DNA of 46,890 nucleotides from Anaerolineae bacterium (GTDB lineage Bacteria; Chloroflexota; Anaerolineae; B4-G1; SLSP01). Where the stretch lies: contig JAFGFB010000243.1 in assembly GCA_016931315.1 (NCBI GenBank), forward strand, positions 1-46,890, in the 5' to 3' direction. Below are positions 34,889 to 43,350 of this stretch, piece by piece (position 1 is the first letter of the stretch; every line of letters starts with the position of its first letter). Under the pieces are notes generated by a model that saw only the letters and a list, made by a program, of their open reading frames with translations, was not told the DNA's origin and did not search any database. The position numbers and the translations under genes were made by a program.

Positions 34889-35833
34889 TGTTGGAGCCGT
34901 TAAACGGCTCCCGAGCACGGCATTTTTGCCGCGCAGGAAAGCATCGCCGCTCATCGGACGTTTGCCGGCCATCTGGAGCTGCAAAAGTACCAACGCACCG
35001 TTACCTGTGACTACAGCGGGCATGGATTCCCATCTAAAAACTGTTCCTGGGGCGGATTGAGCCACCGGTGCGGTCTTCGGTAAGGCTTGCGCCTTGAGGA
35101 TTTTCAGACGTTCTTCCCCCCACAGCGTAAAAGCACCTGGTTCGGGTGAGAATGCCCGAATTTGCCGTTCCAGGGCGAGCGCGGATTGCTGCCAATCAAG
35201 CGCGCCAGATTCTTTGCGGAGGCGACGGGTGAGCGTTACTCCTTCTTGGGGCTGGGGGCGGGGTTGTATTTCGCCGTGTAGATATGCTGGCAGGGTGTCC
35301 AGCAACAGCTCCGCGCCCAGCTGGGCTAACCGCTCTTCAAGTTCACCTGCGGTCTCGTTCTCGAGAATTTCGATTTCACGCTGCGCAAGAATCGGTCCGG
35401 TGTCCAGCCCCTCATCCATTTGCATCACAGTGACACCTGTGACCGTGTCACCTGCGAGAAGTGCAGCTTGAACCGGGGTTGCTCCGCGCCAGCGTGGTAG
35501 CAGGGAACTGTGGATATTGAGCGCACCTCGGTGTGCCAGTTCCAGCACCGCCGCGGGCAGGATTTGCCCAAAGGCAGCTACAACAATCAAATCGGGCATC
35601 CAGGCGCGAACATGCTCAATAGCTTCAATGGCGCGCAGGCGTTCTGGTTGGAAGACTGGAATGCCTTCGGCTTCTGCCAGCTGTTTGACAGGTGGCGCAA
35701 CATATCGCCGCCCGCGTCCTGCGGGGCGGTCGGGTTGTGTCACCACTCCAACAACTGGATAGGCATCGCAAAGTTTTTCCAGCGTTGGCAGCGCAAATTT
35801 AGGTGTGCCCATAAATACAATTCGCGGCTTCAC
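34880..35833 (-). CDS. fmt: Methionyl-tRNA formyltransferase
   Basis: Formylates initiator Met-tRNA with 10-formyl-THF. The catalytic N-terminal domain holds RIVFMGTPKFALPTLEKL, HSSLLPRWRGATPVQAALLAGD and MQMDEGLDTGPIL; the C-terminal tRNA-binding domain contains RKESGALDWQQSALALERQIRAFSPEPGA-type text. The ORF track starts at ATG 35884, directly against the MITE boundary, adding 17 residues unlike the family. The GTG at 35833 (VKPRIVFMGTP) fits family length (about 317) better, although its ribosome site is weak and a TATGAT -10-like sequence lies close upstream. The start is therefore uncertain; the gene is not. Confidence 0.9.
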   Translation of the reverse strand: MKPRIVFMGTPKFALPTLEKLCDAYPVVGVVTQPDRPAGRGRRYVAPPVKQLAEAEGIPVFQPERLRAIEAIEHVRAWMPDLIVVAAFGQILPAAVLELAHRGALNIHSSLLPRWRGATPVQAALLAGDTVTGVTVMQMDEGLDTGPILAQREIEILENETAGELEERLAQLGAELLLDTLPAYLHGEIQPRPQPQEGVTLTRRLRKESGALDWQQSALALERQIRAFSPEPGAFTLWGEERLKILKAQALPKTAPVAQSAPGTVFRWESMPAVVTGNGALVLLQLQMAGKRPMSGDAFLRGKNAVLGSRLTAPTAG

Positions 35834-35884
35834 AAGCGCTATTTTATCATAAGCTCGGAGCAGGGCAAGTGCGCGCAGGGCCAT

Positions 35885-36010
35885 GGGCGCGTTTCAAAGG
35901 AGAAAATTGATTATTGGCGGTGGGGCTTTGCCCCACCGCCAATAATCAATCAAAGAGAAGGTATTTGCATGTTAGTCATCCTGCTTTTGCCCCAAAACTG
36001 AAACGCACCC
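35885..36010. mobile_element. MITE-like element, copy C
   Basis: A 126-bp copy with ends GGGCGCGTTTCA... and ...TGAAACGCACCC and a perfect core hairpin (ATTGATTATTGGCGGTGGGGC and its complement). About 17 bp inside the left end present in copies A and B are missing. No clear 9-bp duplication surrounds it (CAGGGCCAT versus GGGCATTAT). It separates fmt from the HIT gene. Confidence 0.82.
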
Positions 36011-36035
36011 GGGCATTATGCGGGGCCTAACGCGA

Positions 36036-36407
36036 TTATGGATTTTCTGCCGCGTCTGCAATCAGATGAAAGTGCAGTTGTGGAACATCTTGATATTGAC
36101 CGCCGTTGGCGATAAGGCGATAGCCTCTCGCTTCCAGATTGAACTCTGCGACGAGGCTCTGAACTGTGGTGAACAAGTCTGCCATGAAGTCGCTGTCTGT
36201 GGGTCGCAGCTCGCTGAGGCTGCCGATGGCACGTTTGGGAACGAGTAGGATGTGCAAGGGATAACTCGGGCGTGGATGATGGAAGGCAAGCAGCGTTGGC
36301 GTTTCTCGTAAGCGGTTTACGGGTAGGGCAAAGCTCATATGCGCAAAACTCCAACCAATGATGAAACGCGCCAGGGGCGAGCGGGCCACACGGGGCAAGA
36401 ATGACAT
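36036..36407 (-). CDS. HIT-family (histidine triad) protein
   Basis: A protein of about 123 residues with the histidine-triad nucleotide hydrolase/transferase fold: RPSYPLHILLVPKRAIGSLSEL and, near the end, VPQLHFHLIAD. The family motif is HxHxH; here the first histidine is Gln, while the central nucleophilic His is kept. The ATG at 36407 (MSFLPRVARS) is chosen; the ORF-track start at 36551 runs across the terminator hairpin and into the glyA-gcvT end. The substrate is unknown. It may be part of the run toward fmt, interrupted by MITE copy C. Confidence 0.75.
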   Translation of the reverse strand: MSFLPRVARSPLARFIIGWSFAHMSFALPVNRLRETPTLLAFHHPRPSYPLHILLVPKRAIGSLSELRPTDSDFMADLFTTVQSLVAEFNLEARGYRLIANGGQYQDVPQLHFHLIADAAENP

Positions 36408-36453
36408 ATCGAGTACTGAACCGGTTTCGAATCTGCCCGAAGGGCGAATATGA

Positions 36454-36490
36454 GCGGCCGGCAAGGTGGCGATTCCACCTCGCCGGCCGC
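36454..36490. terminator. Terminator-like hairpin after the GlyA-GcvT gene
   Basis: GCGGCCGGCAAGGTGG pairs with CCACCTCGCCGGCCGC (one A/C mismatch) around a 5-nt loop, 27 bp downstream of the minus-strand stop at 36517. A T tract is lacking. Confidence 0.6.
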
Positions 36491-36516
36491 ATTCTGCCTT
36501 TGCCTGGCTTGTGTGT

Positions 36517-39500
36517 TTACTTTCGCTTCGGGAAGCGACTGAGAACGACAACGGGCACGGGTAGTTGCGTGCGCTCGCCTAATTTGAGCTCGCTATTGGG
36601 TTTGGGGGCGCGGCGCGGCGTTACAAGGATTCCGAGCGATGTGCCTTCTTTGTGGTATTCCAGGTTGACGTAGGCCTGGCCCAACAATAGCCCCTCGGTA
36701 TCAATGGCGCAGCTGGTCACATAACCCACGACCTTGCCACGCTCATCCACCAGCCGGTCGAGTTGCTGTGGCATGGGCTGCCCCTTTTCTGGCACCTGGA
36801 AGCGGAGCACGCAGGCTTTGCGCCTGGCTTCGCGGGTGATGTAGGCTTCGCGTCCCACGAAGAAGGGCTTGTAGGTTTTAATGTAGGTGTGGAATCCGGC
36901 ATCCGCCATGGTGAGGTTGAGCGGTCCTGCCATCTCGTGTCCATAGAGCGGCAGACCTGCCTCGGTGCGGAGGCTATCGCGAGAGGCCAACCCGCAGGGT
37001 TTGAGGCCCAGTGGCGCGCCTACTTCGAGCAGCGCTTTCCAGAAATCCACCAACCGGTCGGGATGGACGAAGAGCTCGTAAGCGACGCGCTCGCCGGTGT
37101 AACCCGTACGGCTGATGATGATGTCGAAGTCACCCAGGGTGGCGTGGCAGATGCCTGCCCACGGCAGCGTCTTGACCTTGCGCTTATCTGCGTCACTGCC
37201 ACCCAGAGCCAGGAGAATATCGGTGGATTTCGGGCCTTGTAGAGCCAGCTCGGCACGCATATCTGCACCTGCTGCCGAATCGCGTAAGTCTCGCAGGCTA
37301 AGGTCTTGTCCTTCCCATTTGACCCAAGGGCGACCGGGGTCAATTAATACCTCTCCCTTTAGTACCCCGTTGACCCAGGCCCAATCCTTGTCGTTGTTGG
37401 AGGCATTGACTACGACCAGATAATGTTCCTCTGCCATGCGGTAGACCAGCAGGTCATCGAGTGGAATGCCATCCACATCGAACAGAGCCGAATACTGCGA
37501 TTCGCCGACTTCAAGCGTGCTGACATCATTTACCATAATCAGGTTAAGGAATGTAGCTGCTTCAGGTCCCTGTATATCCCAGCAGCCCATGTGGCTCACA
37601 TCGAAAAGACCGGCTGCCTCGCGAACTGCGCGATGTTCCTCGGAGTTGCCGGTATACCAGACAGGCATATCCCAACCTCCAAAGGGCACCATGCGCGCGC
37701 CCATCTCACGGTGTATGGTGTTGAGATAGGTTTTCTTGAGCGGGGCGTCCTCCGGTTCGACCCATGTGAATTTGGGCAGTGCTGCACCGGCGGGAGTCTT
37801 GGCACTCCATGCACCGATGAAGTAGGGCTTGGTGTAAGGCCCTGCATCGGCGACAAGAGGCTGGGTGGGCGAAGGCGCCGCGCCTGCATCACGGACCGCG
37901 TTGAGGAAGGGCAGTCGTCCGTAAACGTCATCGGTAGCGGCGTAGCCATCTACCAGGGCGCGCAGCCAGGTCATCACGCGTGATGCTTGCGCAACAGGCA
38001 CATCCAGTAGATAGGTTTGTGCGTTGGCCCGTGTGAGCAATGCCGCTGCCATGACGGCGCCATCGGTTTCCAGCAGCGTGACAGGACGGGCTTCGCCATC
38101 CACCATGGCTGCGGTGTTCGAGGGGCTTAGCCAGTCTACAAAGGCTTTGGCTTGCTCTCCGAAGAGTTCGAGTCGCTCAAAGGCGCCAGTGCTCTTTGGA
38201 GCATCATCTATGTAGTAGAAATGTGGGTAGCCGGTGTGTTGTAACAGGTTGTAGGGGTTGCTAGCCTGTTCTGCCAGCTCGCGAATTTCGCATTTGACTT
38301 CCTCGAGCGCGTTGAAATTCACACGCGCTTGATAATCGGGCTTGCTGCGCCAGACGGTGAGATAACCCTGGGTGGCGCGGAAAAGTTTCCCGATAGCGGC
38401 GGCGATGCGCGCCATCTCCGGTTCTTTCAGCCCACGCTGTGTGACCCACGGAGTGCCAAGGCGCACGCCAGAGGGGAAGGCCGCGGTGCTATCACCGGGA
38501 ATGGTGTTGCGATTGGCAACAATGCCCGCGATATCCAGCAGGCGCGCCGCCGCATCACCCATAAGTGGCGTGCCATCAGGTCCCTTGAAGCCCTTGCAGT
38601 CAATGAGGACCATGTGGCTATCGGTACCGCCGTACGCTACGCGGACACCCTCAGACTCTAGCGCGGCAGCCAGGGCTTTGGCGTTGGCTACGGTTTGATG
38701 CTGCAACGACTTGAATTGCTCGGTCTGCGCCAGGCGCATGGCGGTGGCAATGCCGGCAATGGTATGTATGTGCGGTCCACCCTGCAAACCGGGGAAAACC
38801 GCCCGATCGAATTTCTTGGCGAGCAGTGGTTTGTGGGTGAGGATGACGCTGCCGCGGGGACCATCCAGAGACTTGTGAGTGGTGAAGGTCACGACGTCGG
38901 CGATACCCACGGGGCTGGGGAAGGCCCCTGCTGCCACCATGCCAGCGATGTGTGCGATGTCGGCCATCAAATATGCGCCCACTTCATCGGCAATGGCGCG
39001 GAAGGCTTTCCAGTCAATTGTGAGTGGATAGGACGTGTAACCGGCAATGATGAGCTTGGGGTGGTTATCCAATGCCAGTTGGCGGATGGCGTCGTAATCC
39101 AGTCGCTCGGTTTTCTCATTCACACCGTAGTGAACGGCATTGTAGGTCTTGCCGGAATACGCCACTTTGCTACCGTGACTCAGGTGTCCCCCTACATGAA
39201 GCGCCAATGTGAGCATGGTATCGCCGGGGGCAAGTAGCGCTACCTGTACGGCAGTATTTGCAGGGGCGCCGGATAGCGCCTGCACATTGACGAAGAGCTG
39301 TTCGGGTTTGATACCATTGGTTGCGAAGGCTTCAGCGGTGCGACGGCGGGCCAATGCTTCCACAATATCCGCATATTCCACACCTTTGTAATAGCGCGGG
39401 TCACTGTAGCGCCGGTAGTGTCCCAGCTCTGTCTCGTAATCCAGAATGCGTTCCTGTGAAAGCGTGCGGGTGCGCTCATCCGGATAACCTTCAGCGTAGA

Positions 39501-39666
39501 TATGCGAGAAGGCGGAGGCAGAGGCCTCGTGTACCGCAAGTGGGGAAAGCGATTCCGAGGGGACCATGATCAACTTGCGTGCCTGTCGCTCGGTCTCGTA
39601 GCCAATCAATGCTGCGAGCTCGGGATCCAATTCGGCTAAGGGTTTGCGGAAAAGAAAATCTTGCAT
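36517..39666 (-). CDS. glyA-gcvT: Serine hydroxymethyltransferase-aminomethyltransferase (GlyA-GcvT) fusion
   Basis: A 1049-residue fusion linking two steps of glycine/one-carbon metabolism. Residues ~1-480 are SHMT: PLP lysine Lys265 in TTHKSLDGPRG, Asp236 in LMADIAH and YRRYSDPRYYKG. Residues ~660-1049 are the glycine-cleavage T protein: REMGARMVPFGGWDMPV, FDVSHMG, YTGERVAYELFV and LRTEAGLPLYGHEM. The ~180-residue middle section (DGEARPVTLLETDGAVMA and around) is neither; it vaguely resembles the T-protein folate-binding fold and may be a decayed extra copy. Such fusions are, to my knowledge, seen in Chloroflexota-type genomes. The AAGGAG site precedes the ATG. No gcvP or gcvH is nearby. 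Confidence 0.93.
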   Translation of the reverse strand: MQDFLFRKPLAELDPELAALIGYETERQARKLIMVPSESLSPLAVHEASASAFSHIYAEGYPDERTRTLSQERILDYETELGHYRRYSDPRYYKGVEYADIVEALARRRTAEAFATNGIKPEQLFVNVQALSGAPANTAVQVALLAPGDTMLTLALHVGGHLSHGSKVAYSGKTYNAVHYGVNEKTERLDYDAIRQLALDNHPKLIIAGYTSYPLTIDWKAFRAIADEVGAYLMADIAHIAGMVAAGAFPSPVGIADVVTFTTHKSLDGPRGSVILTHKPLLAKKFDRAVFPGLQGGPHIHTIAGIATAMRLAQTEQFKSLQHQTVANAKALAAALESEGVRVAYGGTDSHMVLIDCKGFKGPDGTPLMGDAAARLLDIAGIVANRNTIPGDSTAAFPSGVRLGTPWVTQRGLKEPEMARIAAAIGKLFRATQGYLTVWRSKPDYQARVNFNALEEVKCEIRELAEQASNPYNLLQHTGYPHFYYIDDAPKSTGAFERLELFGEQAKAFVDWLSPSNTAAMVDGEARPVTLLETDGAVMAAALLTRANAQTYLLDVPVAQASRVMTWLRALVDGYAATDDVYGRLPFLNAVRDAGAAPSPTQPLVADAGPYTKPYFIGAWSAKTPAGAALPKFTWVEPEDAPLKKTYLNTIHREMGARMVPFGGWDMPVWYTGNSEEHRAVREAAGLFDVSHMGCWDIQGPEAATFLNLIMVNDVSTLEVGESQYSALFDVDGIPLDDLLVYRMAEEHYLVVVNASNNDKDWAWVNGVLKGEVLIDPGRPWVKWEGQDLSLRDLRDSAAGADMRAELALQGPKSTDILLALGGSDADKRKVKTLPWAGICHATLGDFDIIISRTGYTGERVAYELFVHPDRLVDFWKALLEVGAPLGLKPCGLASRDSLRTEAGLPLYGHEMAGPLNLTMADAGFHTYIKTYKPFFVGREAYITREARRKACVLRFQVPEKGQPMPQQLDRLVDERGKVVGYVTSCAIDTEGLLLGQAYVNLEYHKEGTSLGILVTPRRAPKPNSELKLGERTQLPVPVVVLSRFPKRK

Positions 39667-39810
39667 AGCACACTCCTTATGATGTGATAGTTTCCCACTG
39701 TAGTTGGGTCGCGATCGTCCAGAATCTAGAGCAAGAGATTGCCAACTTGCTGTTCCACGATTGGTTTTCTCTGCTGACTTGTGACGCTCGCGCGCCTTTG
39801 GCTCTTCCTG

Positions 39811-39839
39811 ACTATAGGCCCGTTTTGTAGAACACGCAA
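39811..39839 (-). promoter_or_regulatory. Promoter of the GlyA-GcvT gene
   Basis: On the minus strand TTGCGT and TATAGT are 17 bp apart, about 145 bp upstream of the start codon. I looked for a glycine-riboswitch core in the leader and did not see one. Confidence 0.5.
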
Positions 39840-39893
39840 GCGCAATTTGGATGAAAGTTCCAGGTATTTGTTACTATAGGCGCGAGATTCTCT

Positions 39894-39921
39894 TTGACCT
39901 CGGGGCAGTCGGTTGTATACT
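39894..39921 (+). promoter_or_regulatory. Promoter TTGACC-N16-TATACT
   Basis: A good sigma-70-type match about 110 bp ahead of the DUF3592 gene, divergent from the GlyA-GcvT promoter in the same 363-bp intergenic region. Apart from the two promoters I see nothing else in that region; the ORFs drawn there are not credible. Confidence 0.55.
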
Positions 39922-40029
39922 GGGAGTGCAGTGATGCAGGGTGAAGGACAAACCTGGTTGCTCCGCTCGAACGTTGTGCGCTTGACACCTTCATTTTGCC
40001 GGCTCGCTAATTTGCCAAGGAGGCGCGGC

Positions 40030-40515
40030 ATGGAACACAGCATGAATTTCCTGTTGGTATTTGGTATCGGAACCGCCTTATTGGGACTGGTTTTTGTCAT
40101 TCTAGCATTGGTCGGGCGCCGGCGGCATGATACTGTAGGCAACTGGCCTACCGTCTTCGGGAAAGTGCTCGCAGCTACGGTGCAGCGCTTTCAACCGCGC
40201 CCGGAGCAAAAGGCTGAGGTCCGGTACACTCCTCTTATCACCTACACTTACGAGGTTGCCGGGCAGTCGTTTGCCGGACAGAAGTTGGATTTCAAGCCTC
40301 ACCGATCCTATGCAACAGCGATTCAGGCAGAGGCAGCCGTCGCCGCCTATCCGGTGGGTAGCGAGGTGAAAGTCACCTACAATCCCCAAGGACCCCAGCA
40401 GGCGGCGCTGGATCCTGGTAGACCTATCGGGTATAATGCGGAACTTGTCTCGGGATTGCTTCTGATGCTGGTCGGCGCGGTGATGATTGTTGTGGCAGTC
40501 TTTTTGCCTCTATAA
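40030..40515 (+). CDS. DUF3592-like membrane protein
   Basis: A 161-residue protein with an N-terminal helix (about 6-28), a soluble beta-rich middle and a C-terminal helix (about 138-160). The middle has the look of DUF3592: WPTVFGKVLAATVQ, YTPLITYTYEVAGQSFAGQKL and YPVGSEVKVTYNPQGPQQAAL. The ATG at 40030 has AAGGAGG upstream and replaces the ORF-track start at 39913, which lies before the promoter. It is followed after 11 bp by the secreted protease gene, probably in one operon. The function is unknown. Confidence 0.8.
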   Translation: MEHSMNFLLVFGIGTALLGLVFVILALVGRRRHDTVGNWPTVFGKVLAATVQRFQPRPEQKAEVRYTPLITYTYEVAGQSFAGQKLDFKPHRSYATAIQAEAAVAAYPVGSEVKVTYNPQGPQQAALDPGRPIGYNAELVSGLLLMLVGAVMIVVAVFLPL

Positions 40516-40526
40516 GGAGTAGGGCT

Positions 40527-43190
40527 ATGAAAGGGCAGGGGCGGGTTCTATTGTTGGTTGTGCTGGTAGCGGGGTTGATATTGCCCGGTGGGATGACAAC
40601 AGAGGCGCAGAAGGCGGCGTCCCCAGTGCTATCTGCACTCACGGGTGATTATGTCCCTGGAAGGGTCTTGGTTAGGTTCAAGGAAGGTGTAATGACGCGC
40701 GCCGCCGCGGATGTGCTTGCCGAACATGGAGCGAGCTATCTCACTCATCTCTATGCCAGCCCGGTGCAGCTGGTGCAAGTCCCTGAAGGCAAAGAGCTGG
40801 CGTTGGTCGAACAACTGAGTCGTGACCCGCGCGTGGAATATGCGGAACCGGATTATATCTATCGAGCTTTGGGCGCTCCAAATGACCCGTACTATAGCAA
40901 TCAATGGGCACACACACGGATGAATTCGGCGGCAGCCTGGGATATCAGTACGGGCAGCAACACGGTGACCATCGCCGTCATTGATACCGGCATTGATGAG
41001 ACACACCCCGATCTGGCGGCGAAAATCGTCGCAGGCTATGATTTCGTGGATGATGATGCCAATCCGCACGACCTGAACGGACACGGTACGCATGTGGCAG
41101 GTATTGCTGCTGCAATCACGAACAACGGTGTCGGTGTGGCGGGCATGTCCTGGGGCGCTCGCATCATGCCTGTGAGAGTGTTGGATGCTAGCGGCAGCGG
41201 TTACAATTCTGATATCACCAGCGGCATCAACTGGGCTTATACTCATGGCGCGAAAGTGCTCAATTTGAGTCTGGGGGGCTCCAGTCCTTCCACAACTATG
41301 CAGAATGCAGTGACTGCCGCAACCAATGCGGGCAGTCTGGTCATTGCTGCGATGGGCAACTGCCGCACCGCAGGCGGGGGGTGCCCTGTTGCTAATCCTA
41401 CGGCTTACCCGGCAGCGTATAACAATGTCATGGCGGTTGCTGCTACCGGTCCTGATGACACCTACGCTTATTACTCACAATATGGTTCACACTGCGACAT
41501 CGCTGCTCCCGGCGGCGCCATGACATATTTGCACGATCCCGATGGCATCTATAGCACGTTGCCTACTTACGATGTGGAAATGACGGGGGAGGGCTTTTCC
41601 AAAAATTACGATTATCTGCAGGGCACTTCGATGGCGACGCCTTATGTTTCGGGACTGGCAGCGCTGATCTGGTCGGTATCTCCAGGTCTGACGCCCGCGC
41701 AGGTGCAGCAGGTGATGCAGGATACTGCTGTGGATCTGGGTCCCACAGGTTGGGATGTGAACTACGGATACGGTCGTATTGATGCGCTGGCAGCATTGCA
41801 AAATATCTCCTTATCTGCGCCGACGTTATCTCCTATCAGCAACCCGGAAAACGATGGCGTTTATCAGGTGAGCTGGTCTGCGGTGAGCGGCGCTACGGGG
41901 TATCTGTTACAAGAGGATAACGTCTCCGACTTCACTTCACCGACTACACGCTACTCGGGCACCGCACTACAGATGAACATCTCCGGACAGGCAGTGGGCA
42001 CCTGGTATTATCGCGTCCGCGCTACAGCCGGCGGCACGGAGAGTGAGTGGAGCAACACGGTTTCCACACAGGTGCTGCCACAAGCTCCGGTGCTGGCGCC
42101 GATATCGAATCCCTCTCAAGCCGATGCCTATCTGGTGAATTGGAGCGATGTTTCAGGGGCGACCGGGTATCGTCTTGAGCAATCGGCAAACAGCGCTTTC
42201 TCCGCGGTGACCGTGCGGTATAACGGCACGGCCTCGCAGTATCAGGTCACCGGGCAACCTGGCGGAACCTGGTATTATCGCGTGTTCACGTTGGTGGGGG
42301 CTTCGGAGAGTGGACCTAGCAACACGGCTTCAACTGTCGTGACGGCTTCGCTTTTGAGTGCGCCCACGTTGAATGTGATTGGCAATCCCGATGGGGATGG
42401 CGCGTATACCGTGACCTGGGGGGCGGTAACGGATGCTATGGGATACCGGTTGGAGGAGAGCGCCTCGCCGTATTTTGTGCAACCAACTGTGGTCTATGAG
42501 GGGCCGTTGCGCCAATACAATGCTGTGGATATGCCCGGTGGAACGTGGTATTACCGTGTGCGCGCGACCGCGGCGGGGGGGAACAGCCCCTGGTCGGTTA
42601 CGAGATCGGCGATTGTGGAGAGCACTGTGTTCCTGCCACTGGTGATGAAGGCTTATGGTACGGCGCCGATTACCCCGCTTTTGAATGGTGATTTTGAGGC
42701 GGGGCAAACGGGATGGGCGGAGTCTTCACTGAAAGGTTGGGACCTTATTGTCAACACTACTGATGAGCCAAAAATGATTACGCCACACAGTGGCACCTGG
42801 GCAGTCTGGTTGGGTGGCGATAATGATGAGACGGCGACGGTGCAGCAGAGTGTATCGGTTCCGCCAGGAGCACCCTATCTCACGTACTGGCACGTGATTA
42901 GTTCCCAAGAGACTTTGTGCAGCTTTGACGCCGGTTGGGTGAAAATCAACACTATCACCGTCAAGGACTATAATTTGTGTGTAACGGCGAATACCGGCGC
43001 TTGGGTAAAGCAGGTTTTGGATCTCAGCACCTATGCAGGGCAAACCGTCGCGCTGCAATTTGGCGCTTCGACAGATGCGGCGGAAGTGAGCAGCCTCTTT
43101 ATTGACGACGTGGCTTTCCAGAGTGCTGCAACCGCAGCGGCGCAACCATCACCGGGACCCTTTATTGACGCGCTGCCTGAAAGGCGTTGA
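40527..43190 (+). CDS. Secreted S8 subtilase with fibronectin-like repeats
   Basis: An 887-residue exported protease. After a signal peptide (about 5-28) comes an I9-like propeptide (YVPGRVLVRFKEG to VEYAEPDYIY), then the S8 catalytic domain with Asp153 (AVIDTGID), His186 (LNGHGTHVAG), oxyanion Asn278 (AAMGN) and Ser368 (GTSMATPYVSG). Three FN3-like repeats of about 90 residues follow, each ending YYRV (SGATGYLLQE, SGATGYRLEQ, TDAMGYRLEE), then the linker VFLPLVMK and a C-terminal beta domain (NGDFEAGQTGWAE to LFIDDVAFQ) like a carbohydrate-binding module. It is a probable extracellular nutrient protease. AGGAGT precedes the ATG. Confidence 0.93.
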   Translation: MKGQGRVLLLVVLVAGLILPGGMTTEAQKAASPVLSALTGDYVPGRVLVRFKEGVMTRAAADVLAEHGASYLTHLYASPVQLVQVPEGKELALVEQLSRDPRVEYAEPDYIYRALGAPNDPYYSNQWAHTRMNSAAAWDISTGSNTVTIAVIDTGIDETHPDLAAKIVAGYDFVDDDANPHDLNGHGTHVAGIAAAITNNGVGVAGMSWGARIMPVRVLDASGSGYNSDITSGINWAYTHGAKVLNLSLGGSSPSTTMQNAVTAATNAGSLVIAAMGNCRTAGGGCPVANPTAYPAAYNNVMAVAATGPDDTYAYYSQYGSHCDIAAPGGAMTYLHDPDGIYSTLPTYDVEMTGEGFSKNYDYLQGTSMATPYVSGLAALIWSVSPGLTPAQVQQVMQDTAVDLGPTGWDVNYGYGRIDALAALQNISLSAPTLSPISNPENDGVYQVSWSAVSGATGYLLQEDNVSDFTSPTTRYSGTALQMNISGQAVGTWYYRVRATAGGTESEWSNTVSTQVLPQAPVLAPISNPSQADAYLVNWSDVSGATGYRLEQSANSAFSAVTVRYNGTASQYQVTGQPGGTWYYRVFTLVGASESGPSNTASTVVTASLLSAPTLNVIGNPDGDGAYTVTWGAVTDAMGYRLEESASPYFVQPTVVYEGPLRQYNAVDMPGGTWYYRVRATAAGGNSPWSVTRSAIVESTVFLPLVMKAYGTAPITPLLNGDFEAGQTGWAESSLKGWDLIVNTTDEPKMITPHSGTWAVWLGGDNDETATVQQSVSVPPGAPYLTYWHVISSQETLCSFDAGWVKINTITVKDYNLCVTANTGAWVKQVLDLSTYAGQTVALQFGASTDAAEVSSLFIDDVAFQSAATAAAQPSPGPFIDALPERR

Positions 43191-43214
43191 GCATTTACGA
43201 TGCTGTTGTTGTCA

Positions 43215-43243
43215 CGCCCGAAGGCCCCTTCTTCGGGCGTTTT
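43215..43243 (+). terminator. Intrinsic terminator after the subtilase gene
   Basis: The stem CGCCCGAAG / CTTCGGGCG with a 7-nt loop is followed by TTTT, 25 bp after the stop codon. Confidence 0.75.
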
Positions 43244-43281
43244 GAAATCTTCTAAATGGTCTCGTCGAAGTTGGATTGAAA

Positions 43282-43309
43282 TAGACAAAACTACCGCGCG
43301 GAGTATAAT
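43282..43309 (+). promoter_or_regulatory. Promoter TAGACA-N16-TATAAT of glpK
   Basis: TAGACA (43282-43287) and TATAAT (43304-43309) lie 42 bp ahead of the glpK start codon. Confidence 0.65.
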
Positions 43310-43350
43310 CTAAGTCAGAATTTCCACTTTCCCAACTGCAGGAGGCTGAA

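Noticed and set aside
35510-36001. 163-residue plus-strand ORF over fmt and MITE copy C
   Set aside because: It is the antisense shadow of fmt continued through the repeat; there is no ribosome site or domain.
35885-36010. 9-bp target duplication around MITE copy C
   Set aside because: CAGGGCCAT and GGGCATTAT match only if shifted and with mismatches, so no duplication is claimed.
39667-40029. Glycine riboswitch ahead of the GlyA-GcvT gene
   Set aside because: I looked for the conserved core in the minus-strand leader and found neither the paired aptamer pattern nor a linked terminator.
39726-40142. 138-residue minus-strand ORF between divergent genes
   Set aside because: It overlaps both promoters and the start of the DUF3592 gene and has low-complexity, non-protein-like composition.
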